Source of the DNA: an uncultured Sphingomonadaceae bacterium
GTDB lineage: Bacteria > Pseudomonadota > Alphaproteobacteria > Sphingomonadales > Sphingomonadaceae
Reading direction: 5' to 3'
Assembly (NCBI GenBank): GCA_947497455.1
Contig: CANMGU010000001.1
Location: 992,001 to 1,056,000 of the forward strand
DNA: 64,000 nt
Shown here: positions 36,349 to 45,876 of the stretch, piece by piece
Layout of the letters: every line of letters starts with the position of its first letter
Position numbering within the stretch: position 1 is the stretch's first letter
Notes under the pieces: model-generated
What the model was told of the DNA's origin: nothing
The model's input: the letters and a program-made list of their open reading frames with translations, nothing else
Database searches by the model: none
Made by a program: the position numbers and the translations under genes

Positions 36349-37694
36349 GGTGCAGTGGCTTCCACAATATCACGCGTAAAGGCCGCGATATCAAAACGAT
36401 TCTCGCGGGTGTCATAGCCGCGCCTGACGATCACCAGATCGCGGGAGGGGATGATCACAAGATATTGGCCACGATTGCCGAAGCCGGCAAATGTATCGGT
36501 CGGTACGCCGTTGGTTTTGTTCATTAGCCAGAATGTTGCGCCATAGCCAAATTCCCGGTCCGGCTGCGGTCCTGATGGTGTGCTGACATAGTCACGCCAA
36601 TTTTCGGGAAGCAAGCGCTCTCCATTCCACACGCCATTGTTGAGATAGAGCATGCCCATCCGGCCAAGGTCGCGGGCCGTTGTCCATACTTGACTGGATA
36701 ATATATAGTTATCCTGCCAATCGGTTTCTGCGTAGGTTCTCGTCATACCAATTTTCTCGAAGAAAAAATCGGGATCAAAACGACCGGAACGCGCGGCATG
36801 GACCGCCAGAAGCGTGTCATTATTGGCATAGCGAAACCGCGTACCAGGCTTGTAGAGCAAGGGCCAACTGGTGGTGCGCTCCGTCACGCTGGCACCGCCC
36901 ATATAGATGGGATCAGTTCGATTTCCGGCGGTATCGCTTGTCAGTCCGCTGGACATGCGCATGAGATGATCGAGTGTGATGCTGCTGCGTGGGTCACCAA
37001 ATTTCATCCATTCGAGAATTTTGGCCGGGGCATTCACGTCGGAAAAACCTTCCTGAACGCTGTGCCCGATAAGCGTGCCAGCAATGGATTTTGCAACTGA
37101 CCAGGTGCGTTGAGCGGTATGAAGATCATGACCGTTTTTATATTTCTCGGTCAATATCTTGCCATTCTTGATCACCACAACCGCGCTGGTCTTGCCGCCA
37201 TATTGGCTATTGTCCAAAACACGCGATGTGATCTGTCGCAAAGCCCCGTTTGTCGCGGCTTCCGCCAGAACCGCGTTGCGGTCACCCATCGGCCAAGGCA
37301 GATTATCATTGAACGCTCGTAATTTTGCGGGCTTTCCAGTCTTGATGCCGGCAAATCCAATAGGCATTGCGGTGCAACCGGTTCGGCGGTTCCAGATCGC
37401 CGTACGTGGCGGCATGCCGTCAGTATAGCGGACGCGGACCTGCCGTTCCTGTTCATCAATCTCTGCTGCCAATGTCGGGACAAGCTTTCCAATACGATCA
37501 TAAATGCCGGTTAATTCATCCGCCTCGATGTCCTTCAGCGTTTTTCCGCCATTCCACAGTCCCGAGCAGATGAACTGGGCTTTATAACCTGCTGCTAGCG
37601 CTCTTTCATATTCGCCGGGTGCGGTGCTGGTTTGCGCTGCGACCGGAGCGGAAAACAATGCACAACCGATCGCCAACAATGTTCGTAAATTCAT
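36345..37694 (-). CDS. Secreted serine hydrolase (beta-lactamase-related)
   Basis: This 449-residue protein has a signal peptide (MNLRTLLAIGCALFSAPVAA) and the class C beta-lactamase/DD-peptidase fold. SVAK in TWSVAKSIAG gives the SxxK motif, RYANND supplies the YxN position, and a GNRGQY block stands where HxG is usual. It belongs to the 6-aminohexanoate hydrolase/esterase side of the family. I choose ATG 37694 because GGAG is six bases upstream and it overlaps the previous stop as TGATG. The other adjacent ATG (37697) is too close to the ribosome site. Confidence 0.83.
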   Translation of the reverse strand: MNLRTLLAIGCALFSAPVAAQTSTAPGEYERALAAGYKAQFICSGLWNGGKTLKDIEADELTGIYDRIGKLVPTLAAEIDEQERQVRVRYTDGMPPRTAIWNRRTGCTAMPIGFAGIKTGKPAKLRAFNDNLPWPMGDRNAVLAEAATNGALRQITSRVLDNSQYGGKTSAVVVIKNGKILTEKYKNGHDLHTAQRTWSVAKSIAGTLIGHSVQEGFSDVNAPAKILEWMKFGDPRSSITLDHLMRMSSGLTSDTAGNRTDPIYMGGASVTERTTSWPLLYKPGTRFRYANNDTLLAVHAARSGRFDPDFFFEKIGMTRTYAETDWQDNYILSSQVWTTARDLGRMGMLYLNNGVWNGERLLPENWRDYVSTPSGPQPDREFGYGATFWLMNKTNGVPTDTFAGFGNRGQYLVIIPSRDLVIVRRGYDTRENRFDIAAFTRDIVEATAP

Positions 37695-38230
37695 CATTTG
37701 CTCCAATCTGCACTGAGGTAAGCCTTGAATGATTCCAAAGGCTGAATATGCCCGGGAAATGGCTGCGAGCCAAAGGAAGTGCCAGGTTCACAGACAAATC
37801 TGAACACGCTCACATATCCGGAATTTGCGTAGGGTAATATCCATTTTGCAGTTTCTACGGACTGAGATTCTGATCTGATCAGAACCTCGTTTCCGTCAAA
37901 TTCGGAAAGTTCCATAACAGCGTAGATATGGCGGATGCAGTCGACCAATATTTTCGACCGAATATCTCGGATCTTGGCAATGTCATCAGTACCTTCATTC
38001 GACTCTGCGGTGACAATTTGAGAGATTGAAACAGAAACGAAGCCATCTACAATTTCGATGCTGGACTTGTCGGCAAAAAAGGCGTCCGAACGATAATCCG
38101 GAGCTTCGTCCACAATGATTTCGTCCACGACATACCAGTCAGGCGGGTTGCTATTGTCCTTAGCCATTGCCGATTGCGGGAAGGGCAAAGAAAGCACAAT
38201 CAACGCCATTGGGATGAGAGTTCTAGTCAT
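37694..38230 (-). CDS. Secreted protein of unknown function
   Basis: This 178-residue protein has a signal peptide (MTRTLIPMALIVLSLPFPQ to AMAKD) and no family I recognise. The mature part is acidic, with a few Cys (DCIRHI and FVCEPGT) that could form one disulfide. It overlaps its upstream neighbour rarA by eight bases (ATGACTAG) and its downstream neighbour by one base (TGATG). Translation of the three genes is therefore likely coupled, but a functional link with the replication protein is not evident. Confidence 0.78.
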   Translation of the reverse strand: MTRTLIPMALIVLSLPFPQSAMAKDNSNPPDWYVVDEIIVDEAPDYRSDAFFADKSSIEIVDGFVSVSISQIVTAESNEGTDDIAKIRDIRSKILVDCIRHIYAVMELSEFDGNEVLIRSESQSVETAKWILPYANSGYVSVFRFVCEPGTSFGSQPFPGHIQPLESFKAYLSADWSK

Positions 38231-39542
38231 TTTTCTTACCTCTCAGACCTTCCCAATATTCCAGTCGTTCGCGGACTTTATGCTCAAAACCGCGATCCAC
38301 GGGTTGATAGAACAGCTCGGGATTCATCTCTTCCGGCCAGTAATTGTCCCCGGAAAAACCTTCGTCACTTTCATGATCATAGCTATAGCCTTTGCCATAG
38401 CCGATATCTTTCATCAGGGCAGTGGGGGCATTGAGAATGTTCTGCGGAGGCATCAGCGATCCGGTTTGCTTTGCCGATTTCCAGGCGGATTTTTGCGCCT
38501 TGTAGGCTGCATTGGATTTGGGTGCGGTGGCGCAGTAAAGGCAAGCTTGTACTATCGCCAATTCGCCTTCCGGACTGCCCAGAAAATCATAGGCGTCTTT
38601 AGCGGCCAGCGCCTGTACCAGCGCCTGGGGATCTGCCAGACCGATATCTTCGCTGGCAAAGCGGACAATGCGCCGAAGGACGTAGAGCGGTTCTTCGCCT
38701 GCTACCAACATCCGGGCGAGATAGTAGAGCGCAGCCTGAGGATCCGATCCACGTAGTGATTTATGCAGGGCGGATATTAGATTATAATGTCCCTCCCGAT
38801 CCTTGTCGTAAACGGCCATGCGCCGATGAAGCAGTTTCGCCAAGGCAGCGGAATCGAGCGGTTCGGCAATATCCAGTGAAAATAGCGTTTCGGCCTGGTT
38901 GAGCAGGAAGCGTCCATCACCATCGGCGCTGGCAATCAATGCCTCGCGCGCTTCGTCGGTGACCGGCAGCGGGCTATCCTTCAATGCTTCTGCCTTGATC
39001 AACAACTGATCCAATGCTGCGCTATCCAGGCGATTGAGTATCAATACCTGTGTCCGACTGAGCAGGGCAGCGTTAAGCTCAAAGGATGGGTTTTCCGTTG
39101 TCGCTCCGACCAGTATCACTGTACCTTTCTCGACATAGGGCAAAAAGCTATCTTGCTGAGAGCGATTGAAGCGGTGGATTTCATCCACGAATAACAGGGT
39201 TTGTTTGCCGATCCGTTGCCGTTGCTCGGCCTCTGCAAAAACCTTTTTTAGATCAGCAACACCAGAGAAGACGGCCGAAATTGCGTGGAAATGTAGATCT
39301 GTTTCATTGGCGAGCAATCGTGCCAAGCTGGTCTTCCCGGTTCCCGGTGGCCCCCAGAATATGATTGATGACAGCTTGCCCGCAACGATCATACGTTTGA
39401 GCGCGCCGTCTTTCCCTACCAGATGATCCTGACCAACGACATCGTTGAGACCTTGCGGTCTGAGTCGCTCGGCAAGCGGTGCATTGGCAGGAGTATCTTC
39501 CTGTTGCTGCTGCTGGCCGTCCGTGGTGAAGAAATCATCCAT
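38223..39542 (-). CDS. rarA: Replication-associated recombination protein A (RarA/MgsA AAA+ ATPase)
   Basis: This 439-residue clamp-loader-like AAA+ ATPase acts at stalled replication forks. It shows Walker A WGPPGTGKTSLARLLA, Walker B TLLFVDEIHRFN and sensor 1 LVGATTENPSFELN, followed by the C-terminal MgsA tetramerisation domain (RGSDPQAALYYLARML). The N-terminus has a five-glutamine stretch before the LAERLRP motif. It heads an overlapping cluster with a secreted unknown protein, a serine hydrolase and a quinone oxidoreductase. Confidence 0.94.
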   Translation of the reverse strand: MDDFFTTDGQQQQQEDTPANAPLAERLRPQGLNDVVGQDHLVGKDGALKRMIVAGKLSSIIFWGPPGTGKTSLARLLANETDLHFHAISAVFSGVADLKKVFAEAEQRQRIGKQTLLFVDEIHRFNRSQQDSFLPYVEKGTVILVGATTENPSFELNAALLSRTQVLILNRLDSAALDQLLIKAEALKDSPLPVTDEAREALIASADGDGRFLLNQAETLFSLDIAEPLDSAALAKLLHRRMAVYDKDREGHYNLISALHKSLRGSDPQAALYYLARMLVAGEEPLYVLRRIVRFASEDIGLADPQALVQALAAKDAYDFLGSPEGELAIVQACLYCATAPKSNAAYKAQKSAWKSAKQTGSLMPPQNILNAPTALMKDIGYGKGYSYDHESDEGFSGDNYWPEEMNPELFYQPVDRGFEHKVRERLEYWEGLRGKKND

Positions 39543-39657
39543 CGTGCGATGTTATGGGACTTTTTTGCCGAAAACCAGCACGTTCATCGGCTTCGAGCCA
39601 GATTTTGTGATCCGCAATTGCGATGCTATGATATTGTCGGAGAATAGGGAGGAAAAA

Positions 39658-40119
39658 ATGTCTGGAACAGGGGAAACTGTGACTGAAAGTGGAGGCAAGC
39701 CAGCAACGCCTTGGCATCTATGGGTGGTTGGCGTTATTGCCACGATCTGGAACTCTGGCGGTGCGGTGGACTATACGATGACCCAAATGCGCAATGAGTC
39801 ATATATGAGCGCTTTTACACCGGAACAACTGGACTATTTTTACGCTTTTCCGGCCTGGGCTGATGCGGTCTGGGCTTTGGGTGTATGGGGTGCGTTTATC
39901 GGCTCCTTGCTGCTATTGCTGCGTAGCCGTTATGCGGTCATTGCTTTTGGAATATCTCTTGTCGGGTTGCTGGGTTCGACCATTTACCAGATGACGGTGG
40001 ATAAGCCAGTGAGTCTCATTACGCCGGGTATCTGGATCTTTACCGCAGCAATCTGGTTGTCGGTGATTTTGCTGCTCTGGTATGCACTCAGAATGACAAA
40101 AAAAGGGGTGTTACGCTAG
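39658..40119 (+). CDS. Conserved membrane protein of unknown function
   Basis: This 153-residue protein has four predicted membrane segments, at about residues 20-38, 69-90, 95-112 and 122-145. A conserved-looking loop, GGAVDYTMTQMRNESYM, follows the first helix. I do not recognise a function, though similar proteins occur in sphingomonads. A strong GGGAGG site precedes ATG 39658; the frame extends upstream to 39445 without support. It diverges from rarA and converges on the glycosyltransferase. Confidence 0.78.
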   Translation: MSGTGETVTESGGKPATPWHLWVVGVIATIWNSGGAVDYTMTQMRNESYMSAFTPEQLDYFYAFPAWADAVWALGVWGAFIGSLLLLLRSRYAVIAFGISLVGLLGSTIYQMTVDKPVSLITPGIWIFTAAIWLSVILLLWYALRMTKKGVLR

Positions 40120-40125
40120 CTAACC

Positions 40126-41307
40126 TTAGCGAATAGCCGCTTGTTTGATCGGACTCTGTCCGGACTGTCTTTGCCGGATGAGGCGAAGGTAGGTTTCGGC
40201 AACAGTGTGATTGATCTGATCCCAACTAAACTCATCGGCGCGTTTCTCACCTGCCGCACCATGGGCATTACGAATGGTTTCGTCCTCGCAATAGATTTGT
40301 AAAACGTCAGCGAAGTCACGAATAGCGCCGGGCGTAACGAGCCTTCCGGATTGTTTGTCTTTCACAAGACTTTGGCTGCCAGTCGCTTTTGCCGCAACCA
40401 CCGGTAAGCCGCATGCCATGGCTTCAAGAGTAACGTTGCCAAAGGTCTCGGTAACCGACGGATTGAATAAAATGTCCATACTTGCAACGCCGCGGCCCAG
40501 ATCGGAACCTTGCTGAAAACCGGCAAAGACGGCATCCGGTATCCTGTCTTCAAACCACTGTTGTGCGGGGCCTTCACCGATAACCAAAATGCGATGTTTG
40601 ACGCCGCGGCGGCGCAACTCGTCGATCGTATCGGCGAATACATCCAGGCCTTTTTCCATTACCAACCGGCCTAGAAAGCCGATTACAAGATTATCATCGG
40701 CTATGCCGAGGGACTGACGCCAGGTCTTGTCATGGCGGGAGGGATTGAAAATCTCCTTGTCGACACCGCGCGACCAAATCCCGACATCATAGTTCATCCG
40801 TTGCTGGCGAAGCACTTGCGCCATCGATTCCGACGGGGCAACCAGCGCATCGCAGCGGCGATATAGACGCCGTAAAATCGCTTCGATTACGGGTTCGAGA
40901 AAGGCCAGATTATAATAGCGTGGATAAGTCTCAAATCGCGTGTGGACCGATGCCAGCACCGGCACATTATGTTTTCTCGCCCAGTGCACCATGCGATGGC
41001 CGACACGGTCGGGGCTCGAAATCTGCATGATGTTGGGATTGAAAGCTTCAAGATCCCGCTTTGCACTGCCTGAGATATGAGTTGGAAAACGATATTCTCC
41101 GCGACCCGGAAAGGCAAAAGAAGGCACGCTGATCAAGTCACCGGTTGGCTCAAATGCCGGGGTATCTGTGGTCGGCGAGTATACGCGTACCGCAGCTCCC
41201 TGCCGCAAAAGATACTCCGCAAGACGATTCAATGCTTGATTGGCGCCATCGCGGACGAAATTATAGTTACCGCTATACAAGGCAATGCGAAGGTCACTGA
41301 TTTCCAT
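40126..41307 (-). CDS. Glycosyltransferase family 4 protein (alpha-mannosyl/sulfoquinovosyl-transferase-like)
   Basis: This 393-residue GT-B enzyme starts RIALYSGNYNFVRDGANQALNRLAEYL, as in the MgtA/SQD2-like branch that uses GDP-mannose or UDP-sugars on lipid acceptors. The donor domain has VIGFLGRLVMEKGLDVF, VIGEGPAQQWFE and FNPSVTETFGNVTLEAMACGLPVV, containing the E-x7-E motif. The HTRFETYPRYY segment also fits that branch. Acceptor and product are inferred, not known. ATG 41307 is preferred over the longer frame to 41325. Confidence 0.87.
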   Translation of the reverse strand: MEISDLRIALYSGNYNFVRDGANQALNRLAEYLLRQGAAVRVYSPTTDTPAFEPTGDLISVPSFAFPGRGEYRFPTHISGSAKRDLEAFNPNIMQISSPDRVGHRMVHWARKHNVPVLASVHTRFETYPRYYNLAFLEPVIEAILRRLYRRCDALVAPSESMAQVLRQQRMNYDVGIWSRGVDKEIFNPSRHDKTWRQSLGIADDNLVIGFLGRLVMEKGLDVFADTIDELRRRGVKHRILVIGEGPAQQWFEDRIPDAVFAGFQQGSDLGRGVASMDILFNPSVTETFGNVTLEAMACGLPVVAAKATGSQSLVKDKQSGRLVTPGAIRDFADVLQIYCEDETIRNAHGAAGEKRADEFSWDQINHTVAETYLRLIRQRQSGQSPIKQAAIR

Positions 41308-41371
41308 CTCCGCCTTGAAGCACAATCAATCGCAAATTGCCAATATGAACTTGGGTGGTTAGTCATTGCAA

Positions 41372-42034
41372 ATGATTGAAACAAAGTTGGATAAGCTGCT
41401 CATCGGCAAACCGAGACCTTTTCGTGATGATGGCGAAATGAGCGCGATTGTAAAGGAACCGGTTTCGGACGCAGTGGAACTCGGTCCGTTGGGACTGACC
41501 GGTAATCAAGTTGCCGATCCGGTGCATCACGGAGGGCGCGATAAAGCCGTCCACCTTTACCCGATTGAGCACTACACCTTCTGGCGAGACAAATATCCCG
41601 ATCTGGAAATACTTGGTCATCCGGGCGCTTTTGGCGAGAATTTGAGCTGTGCAGCACTGACCGAGGATAAATTATGCCTTGGCGATATTTTCCGGCTCGG
41701 CGAGGCGTTGATTGAGTGTAGCCATGCCCGTCAGCCATGTTGGAAGCTCAATCATCATTTCGGACAATCCGATGTTCTGAAGACCGTGATCAAGACAACC
41801 AAGTCAGGCAGCTATTTCAGAGTGCTGGAACCAGGGCGGGTGCGTGCCGGTGATCGCATCATTCAGCAGGATCGCTCCTATCCTGAATGGTCGCTGGAAC
41901 GCCTGTTTACTATGATCATAGGTGGGCAGCATAAAGGGCAGGGGGGCAATCTGTTGGCACTCTCCAAAATGCCGGTTCTGGCGGAAACCTGGCGTAAACG
42001 CGCTGCTCAATTGGCCGAAACTCAGTCTGCCTGA
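41372..42034 (+). CDS. MOSC domain-containing protein (YiiM-like)
   Basis: This 220-residue protein contains the MOSC beta-barrel that binds sulfur carriers or the molybdenum cofactor. HHGGRDKAVHLYPIEHYTFW and FGENLS are hallmark segments, and the conserved Cys sits in ECSHARQPCWKLNHHFG. YiiM proteins reduce N-hydroxylated compounds with the molybdenum cofactor. ATG 41372 is used instead of the TTG six bases upstream. The 3' end overlaps the convergent corC-like gene by 13 bases. Confidence 0.86.
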   Translation: MIETKLDKLLIGKPRPFRDDGEMSAIVKEPVSDAVELGPLGLTGNQVADPVHHGGRDKAVHLYPIEHYTFWRDKYPDLEILGHPGAFGENLSCAALTEDKLCLGDIFRLGEALIECSHARQPCWKLNHHFGQSDVLKTVIKTTKSGSYFRVLEPGRVRAGDRIIQQDRSYPEWSLERLFTMIIGGQHKGQGGNLLALSKMPVLAETWRKRAAQLAETQSA

Positions 42035-42984
42035 TGGGTAGCAGCGGTGACAGGATCGGGCGGCAGCAAGCGTAGCTTCGTCACCCGACGGTCATCCGCT
42101 TCTAAGATCTTGAGCTGCCAACCGCTGGGATGCTCCAGCATCTCTCCGGTCTTGGGGATATGACCAGCCAGGACGAAAGACAGTCCGCCAATCGTATCGA
42201 CGTCCTCGTCAATCTCCGCCAGTGCAGGATCAATTTCTTCGCCGACATCGTCCAACTCTGCACGAGCATCCGCTTCCCAGATTCCGCCGTCCAGCTGTTT
42301 CAGCATGGGCACTGGTTCATCATCATGCTCATCTTCAATATCGCCGACAATTTCCTCAACAATATCTTCAATCGTCACCAGGCCTTCAGTCCCGTTATAT
42401 TCGTCAAATATGATCGCCAGATGGGTGCGAGTGGCTCGCATTTCTGCCAATAAGTCGAGCACTCCCATCGATTCGGGTACAAAGCGTGGCTGGCGCAGAT
42501 AAGGCGTGATATCTGCGGGCGGATTTCCGCCTTTTGCAACCAATGCAAAAATGTCCTTGATATGGATCATGCCGATAATTGTATCGAGGTTTTCGCGAAA
42601 AACCGGGATGCGGCTGTGACCATGTTCTGAGAATATCTCTACATATTCACTGAACGGAGCGCTTTCTTCGATCGCGATGATATCCGCCCGCGGAACAGCA
42701 ATATCATCTACCCGGTGATCACTGAAATGGAGCAGGTTACGCAGCATTTCCAGTTCGACTGGAGAGATGTCCGGGTTGCCATTTTTATCGGCCTCGGCGT
42801 CATTTTCATGTTCATCAATGACTTCTTCGAGCTGTGCGCGCAGCGAACTATCTTCTGTTTCTCCGAAGAGCATCGCTTTCAGATTGCGCCATAATTGCCC
42901 GGGTTCGTCATCCTCGCCGCGAGGCGTCGATGAAGATCGGCTGCCCGCCCCGTTCGTGTTGTTGGTTTTGTTATCGTCTGACAT
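42022..42984 (-). CDS. Hemolysin-family CBS-domain protein (CorC/TlyC-like)
   Basis: This 320-residue cytoplasmic protein has two CBS domains, HRVDDIAVPRADIIAI and IIGMIHIKDIFAL in the first and HLAIIFDEYNGTEGLVTIEDIVEEIVG in the second. A CorC_HlyC C-terminal domain (DTIGGLSFVLAGHIP) follows. CorC-type proteins are linked to Mg2+/Co2+ efflux. It ends the conserved cluster tsaB to ybeY. In many alphaproteobacteria lnt follows, but here a convergent MOSC gene takes that place. Confidence 0.88.
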   Translation of the reverse strand: MSDDNKTNNTNGAGSRSSSTPRGEDDEPGQLWRNLKAMLFGETEDSSLRAQLEEVIDEHENDAEADKNGNPDISPVELEMLRNLLHFSDHRVDDIAVPRADIIAIEESAPFSEYVEIFSEHGHSRIPVFRENLDTIIGMIHIKDIFALVAKGGNPPADITPYLRQPRFVPESMGVLDLLAEMRATRTHLAIIFDEYNGTEGLVTIEDIVEEIVGDIEDEHDDEPVPMLKQLDGGIWEADARAELDDVGEEIDPALAEIDEDVDTIGGLSFVLAGHIPKTGEMLEHPSGWQLKILEADDRRVTKLRLLPPDPVTAATHQAD

Positions 42985-43005
42985 TTTTTCGTTCTTGGTT
43001 ATAAA

Positions 43006-43515
43006 TTATATATGTGGCTCTGCATAGGGATTGGCAATGCCCAATTGATCAAGGGCCTTAACTTCCAATGCTTCCATTACCAGTGCATCAGCCTCTGTTT
43101 CATGATCATAGCCCAATAAGTGCAAGGTACCGTGAGTTAGCAGATGCGACACATGGTCTGGCATGGATATGGCTTTCTCTGCCGCCTCAGCGTTGCAGAC
43201 ATCGTGTGCCAGGATAATATCGCCAAGCAAAATCTCGCCGTCATCACTATTCGACAAAGAACCGAGCAAATCATGTGGTACCAAAGGAAAGGACAGTACA
43301 TTTGTTGGTTTGTCCTTGCCGCGATAATCCGCATTAAGCTGTTGGACTTCGTCATTGTCAGACAGTTTGACGCTGACTTCCAATGCAAATTTCCCTTTGG
43401 TCAGTTCACCATAGGGGGAAACCGAAAGCGCGGCTGCAATCGCTTTTTCACTGCGCCTTTGCCAATCGCTTCCGTCTTGCCATTCTTGGCCCACGCTGAG
43501 TTCAATCTGCAGCAT
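43006..43515 (-). CDS. ybeY: Endoribonuclease / rRNA maturation factor YbeY
   Basis: This 169-residue metalloprotein has the YbeY signature HGTLHLLGYDH near residue 136, whose three histidines bind zinc, and the earlier ADYRGKDKPTNVLSFPL block. YbeY takes part in 16S rRNA 3' processing and ribosome quality control. ATG 43515 lies 14 bases inside the end of phoH, a usual arrangement in this cluster. A longer frame with MKAK (43527) exists. Confidence 0.92.
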   Translation of the reverse strand: MLQIELSVGQEWQDGSDWQRRSEKAIAAALSVSPYGELTKGKFALEVSVKLSDNDEVQQLNADYRGKDKPTNVLSFPLVPHDLLGSLSNSDDGEILLGDIILAHDVCNAEAAEKAISMPDHVSHLLTHGTLHLLGYDHETEADALVMEALEVKALDQLGIANPYAEPHI

Positions 43516-44530
43516 CTTTGCCTTCATAGGCTTCAACAATTTTTCCGACCAGCGGATGGCGAACGACATCAGATGCCCCGAACTTGACGGTGCTCACACT
43601 GTCGACACGGTCAAGTTTTTGAACGGCATCGGCAAGACCGGAAGTGGCGCCGCCAGGCAAATCAACTTGCTTGGGATCGCCGCAAATGACCATCCGGCTG
43701 TTCATCCCGAAACGGGTGAGAAACATTTTCATTTGGGCGGTGGTTGTATTCTGTGCCTCATCAAGAATGACAAAGGCATCCGCTAGTGTTCGGCCACGCA
43801 TGAATGCAATGGGCGCAATTTCAATTTCGCCGCTTTCAATCCGCCGCTCGACCTGTTCTGCTGGCAAAGTATCATAAAGCGCGTCGTAAAGCGGCCGCAG
43901 AAACGGATCGACCTTTTCCTTCATATCGCCGGGCAGGAAACCAATTTTCTCGCCGGCTTCAACAGCTGGCCGTGACAATATCAAACGGTCAACCGATCCG
44001 GTAATCAGCTGCGAAACCGCCTGCGCCACCGCCAGGTAGGTTTTGCCTGTGCCAGCGGGACCCAAGGCAAAGATCATGTCGTCACGGGCCAATTTTTCCA
44101 TATAATCAGCCTGACGGACCGATCGGGGAAAGATTGTCTTCTTCCGGGTTTTGATCATGACCTTGGGGGGTGCGGAGGCATCAGTCTGGGTTGCCTTTTT
44201 GCTGACCCCAGGCTTCTCGGCTTTTGAAACGCGCGGGTCGGCGACCATTCCGATTATTGCTTCGACCACAGCTGCATCGATTTCCTGGCCTTCTTCCAAG
44301 CGGTTGTAGATGCCTGTCAAAACATCTCGAGCTTGCGTCGCAGCTTCTTCCTCTCCCTCGATTTTGAGTTTGGTTCCGCGCGCGGCAATATAGACCCCAA
44401 GGCGGTTTTCTATTGCAACAATGTTGCGATCATATTCCCCAAATAAGTCACCTAAAATTTGTGGATCATCAAACTCAACATCCAGCGTCACAAGATTGAT
44501 TTTGTCTGCGGCGATGCCTTTTTTTGCCAT
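43502..44530 (-). CDS. phoH: PhoH family ATPase
   Basis: This 342-residue PhoH-like protein has an N-terminal KH-like region and an ATPase domain with Walker A FALGPAGTGKTYLAV, LSRPAVEAGEKIGFLPGD and Walker B DAFVILDEAQNTT. Paired with ybeY it is thought to act in RNA metabolism as an ATPase/helicase partner. Its ATG shares one base with the miaB stop (TAATG). Confidence 0.93.
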   Translation of the reverse strand: MAKKGIAADKINLVTLDVEFDDPQILGDLFGEYDRNIVAIENRLGVYIAARGTKLKIEGEEEAATQARDVLTGIYNRLEEGQEIDAAVVEAIIGMVADPRVSKAEKPGVSKKATQTDASAPPKVMIKTRKKTIFPRSVRQADYMEKLARDDMIFALGPAGTGKTYLAVAQAVSQLITGSVDRLILSRPAVEAGEKIGFLPGDMKEKVDPFLRPLYDALYDTLPAEQVERRIESGEIEIAPIAFMRGRTLADAFVILDEAQNTTTAQMKMFLTRFGMNSRMVICGDPKQVDLPGGATSGLADAVQKLDRVDSVSTVKFGASDVVRHPLVGKIVEAYEGKDAAD

Positions 44531-45867
44531 TAAGCAGCTTCTCTCTGTGTCAATTTGCCTTGCAGGCTGTTGGGGCCGGCACTTTCAATCGTAACGTCGA
44601 CCATGTCGCCAATCGCAAGGTCGGGTGCGATGATATGAACCGATTGCAGCCAAGGCGTCTTGCCGACCAGCTGGCCTTCCAGCTTTCCATTGCGCTCGAG
44701 CAGAATATCGGTGCGTCGCCCAAGCGCCTGCTTGTTAAACTCATGCTGTTGTTCGTTCAGCAACGCTTGTAGCCGTTGCAACCGTTCATCCATGACTTCT
44801 GGAGCAATCTGATTGTCCATCACCGCCGCAGGGGTTCCTGGTCGCGGGGAATATTTAAACGAATAGGCTTGTGCATAATTGGCTTCGCGAACAACGGCCA
44901 AGGTTTCCTCAAAATCAGCGTCGGTCTCTCCAGGGAAACCGACAATGAAATCACCTGATATGGCAATATCAGGTCGAACGCGGCGCATTTGCGCAAGGAT
45001 ATCCAGATAGCTGTCTGTCGTGTGAGATCTGTTCATCGCCTTGAGAATGCGATCGCTTCCTGACTGAACAGGAAGATGCAGATAAGGCATCAGCGATGCT
45101 ATCTCGCCATGGGCGGCGATCAACGCTTCGGTCATGTCATTGGGGTGGCTTGTGGTATATCTGACGCGATGCAGACCATCAATCTTGTCCAGCGCACGGA
45201 TTAGGCCCTCAAGACCTTGCTTTTGACCCTTTTCGTCCTCGCTCGTCCATGCGTTCACATTTTGGCCGAGTAGGGTGATCTCTTTCACACCACCGTCGAC
45301 CAAGGCTTGTGCTTCGGTGATCAAATCATCCCAGGGACGGGAAATTTCGGCGCCACGTGTATACGGTACAACACAATAGGTGCAAAACTTGTCGCAACCT
45401 TCCTGAACGGTCAGGAAAGCGCTTGGCCGAACCTGCTTTTTGCGGGTTGGCAAAGCATCAAATTTCGATGCGGCTGGCATGTCAGTGTCCAACGCTTTTT
45501 TGCCAGTCTTGGCGCGTTCAACCAACGCGGGCAGCCGGTGATAGGCTTGGGGACCAACGACAATATCCACGCTGGGCGCACGCCGGGAAATCTCTTTACC
45601 TTCCGCTTGGGCAACGCAGCCGGCGACAGCGATCATCGGGCTTTTGCCATCTTTGCCGCGCAGCCGACCGATGTCGGAATAGACTTTCTCGGCCGCTTTT
45701 TCGCGAATATGGCATGTGTTGAGCACCACCAGATCAGCATCTTCGCCATCTGAGGCACTGGTCATGCCCTGATCGACGAGCATTTCGGACATGCGCTCGC
45801 CATCATAGACATTCATCTGACAGCCAAATGATTTGACGCGGAATTTCTTGGGATCGGATCGATTCAT
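44530..45867 (-). CDS. miaB: tRNA-2-methylthio-N6-dimethylallyladenosine synthase
   Basis: This 445-residue radical-SAM methylthiotransferase modifies A37 of tRNAs that read UNN codons. The N-terminal domain carries its three cluster-binding cysteines in [20 protein letters not shown] and [10 protein letters not shown]. The radical-SAM motif CDKFCTYC has the CxxxCxxC spacing. The C-terminal TRAM domain ends near the stop. It is coupled to phoH (TAATG). Confidence 0.95.
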   Translation of the reverse strand: MNRSDPKKFRVKSFGCQMNVYDGERMSEMLVDQGMTSASDGEDADLVVLNTCHIREKAAEKVYSDIGRLRGKDGKSPMIAVAGCVAQAEGKEISRRAPSVDIVVGPQAYHRLPALVERAKTGKKALDTDMPAASKFDALPTRKKQVRPSAFLTVQEGCDKFCTYCVVPYTRGAEISRPWDDLITEAQALVDGGVKEITLLGQNVNAWTSEDEKGQKQGLEGLIRALDKIDGLHRVRYTTSHPNDMTEALIAAHGEIASLMPYLHLPVQSGSDRILKAMNRSHTTDSYLDILAQMRRVRPDIAISGDFIVGFPGETDADFEETLAVVREANYAQAYSFKYSPRPGTPAAVMDNQIAPEVMDERLQRLQALLNEQQHEFNKQALGRRTDILLERNGKLEGQLVGKTPWLQSVHIIAPDLAIGDMVDVTIESAGPNSLQGKLTQREAA

Positions 45868-45876
45868 AACCGCGGC

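Noticed and set aside
40090..40140. Short inverted repeat CGCTA/TAGCG between convergent genes as a terminator
   Set aside because: The stem is only about five bases and there is no T run.
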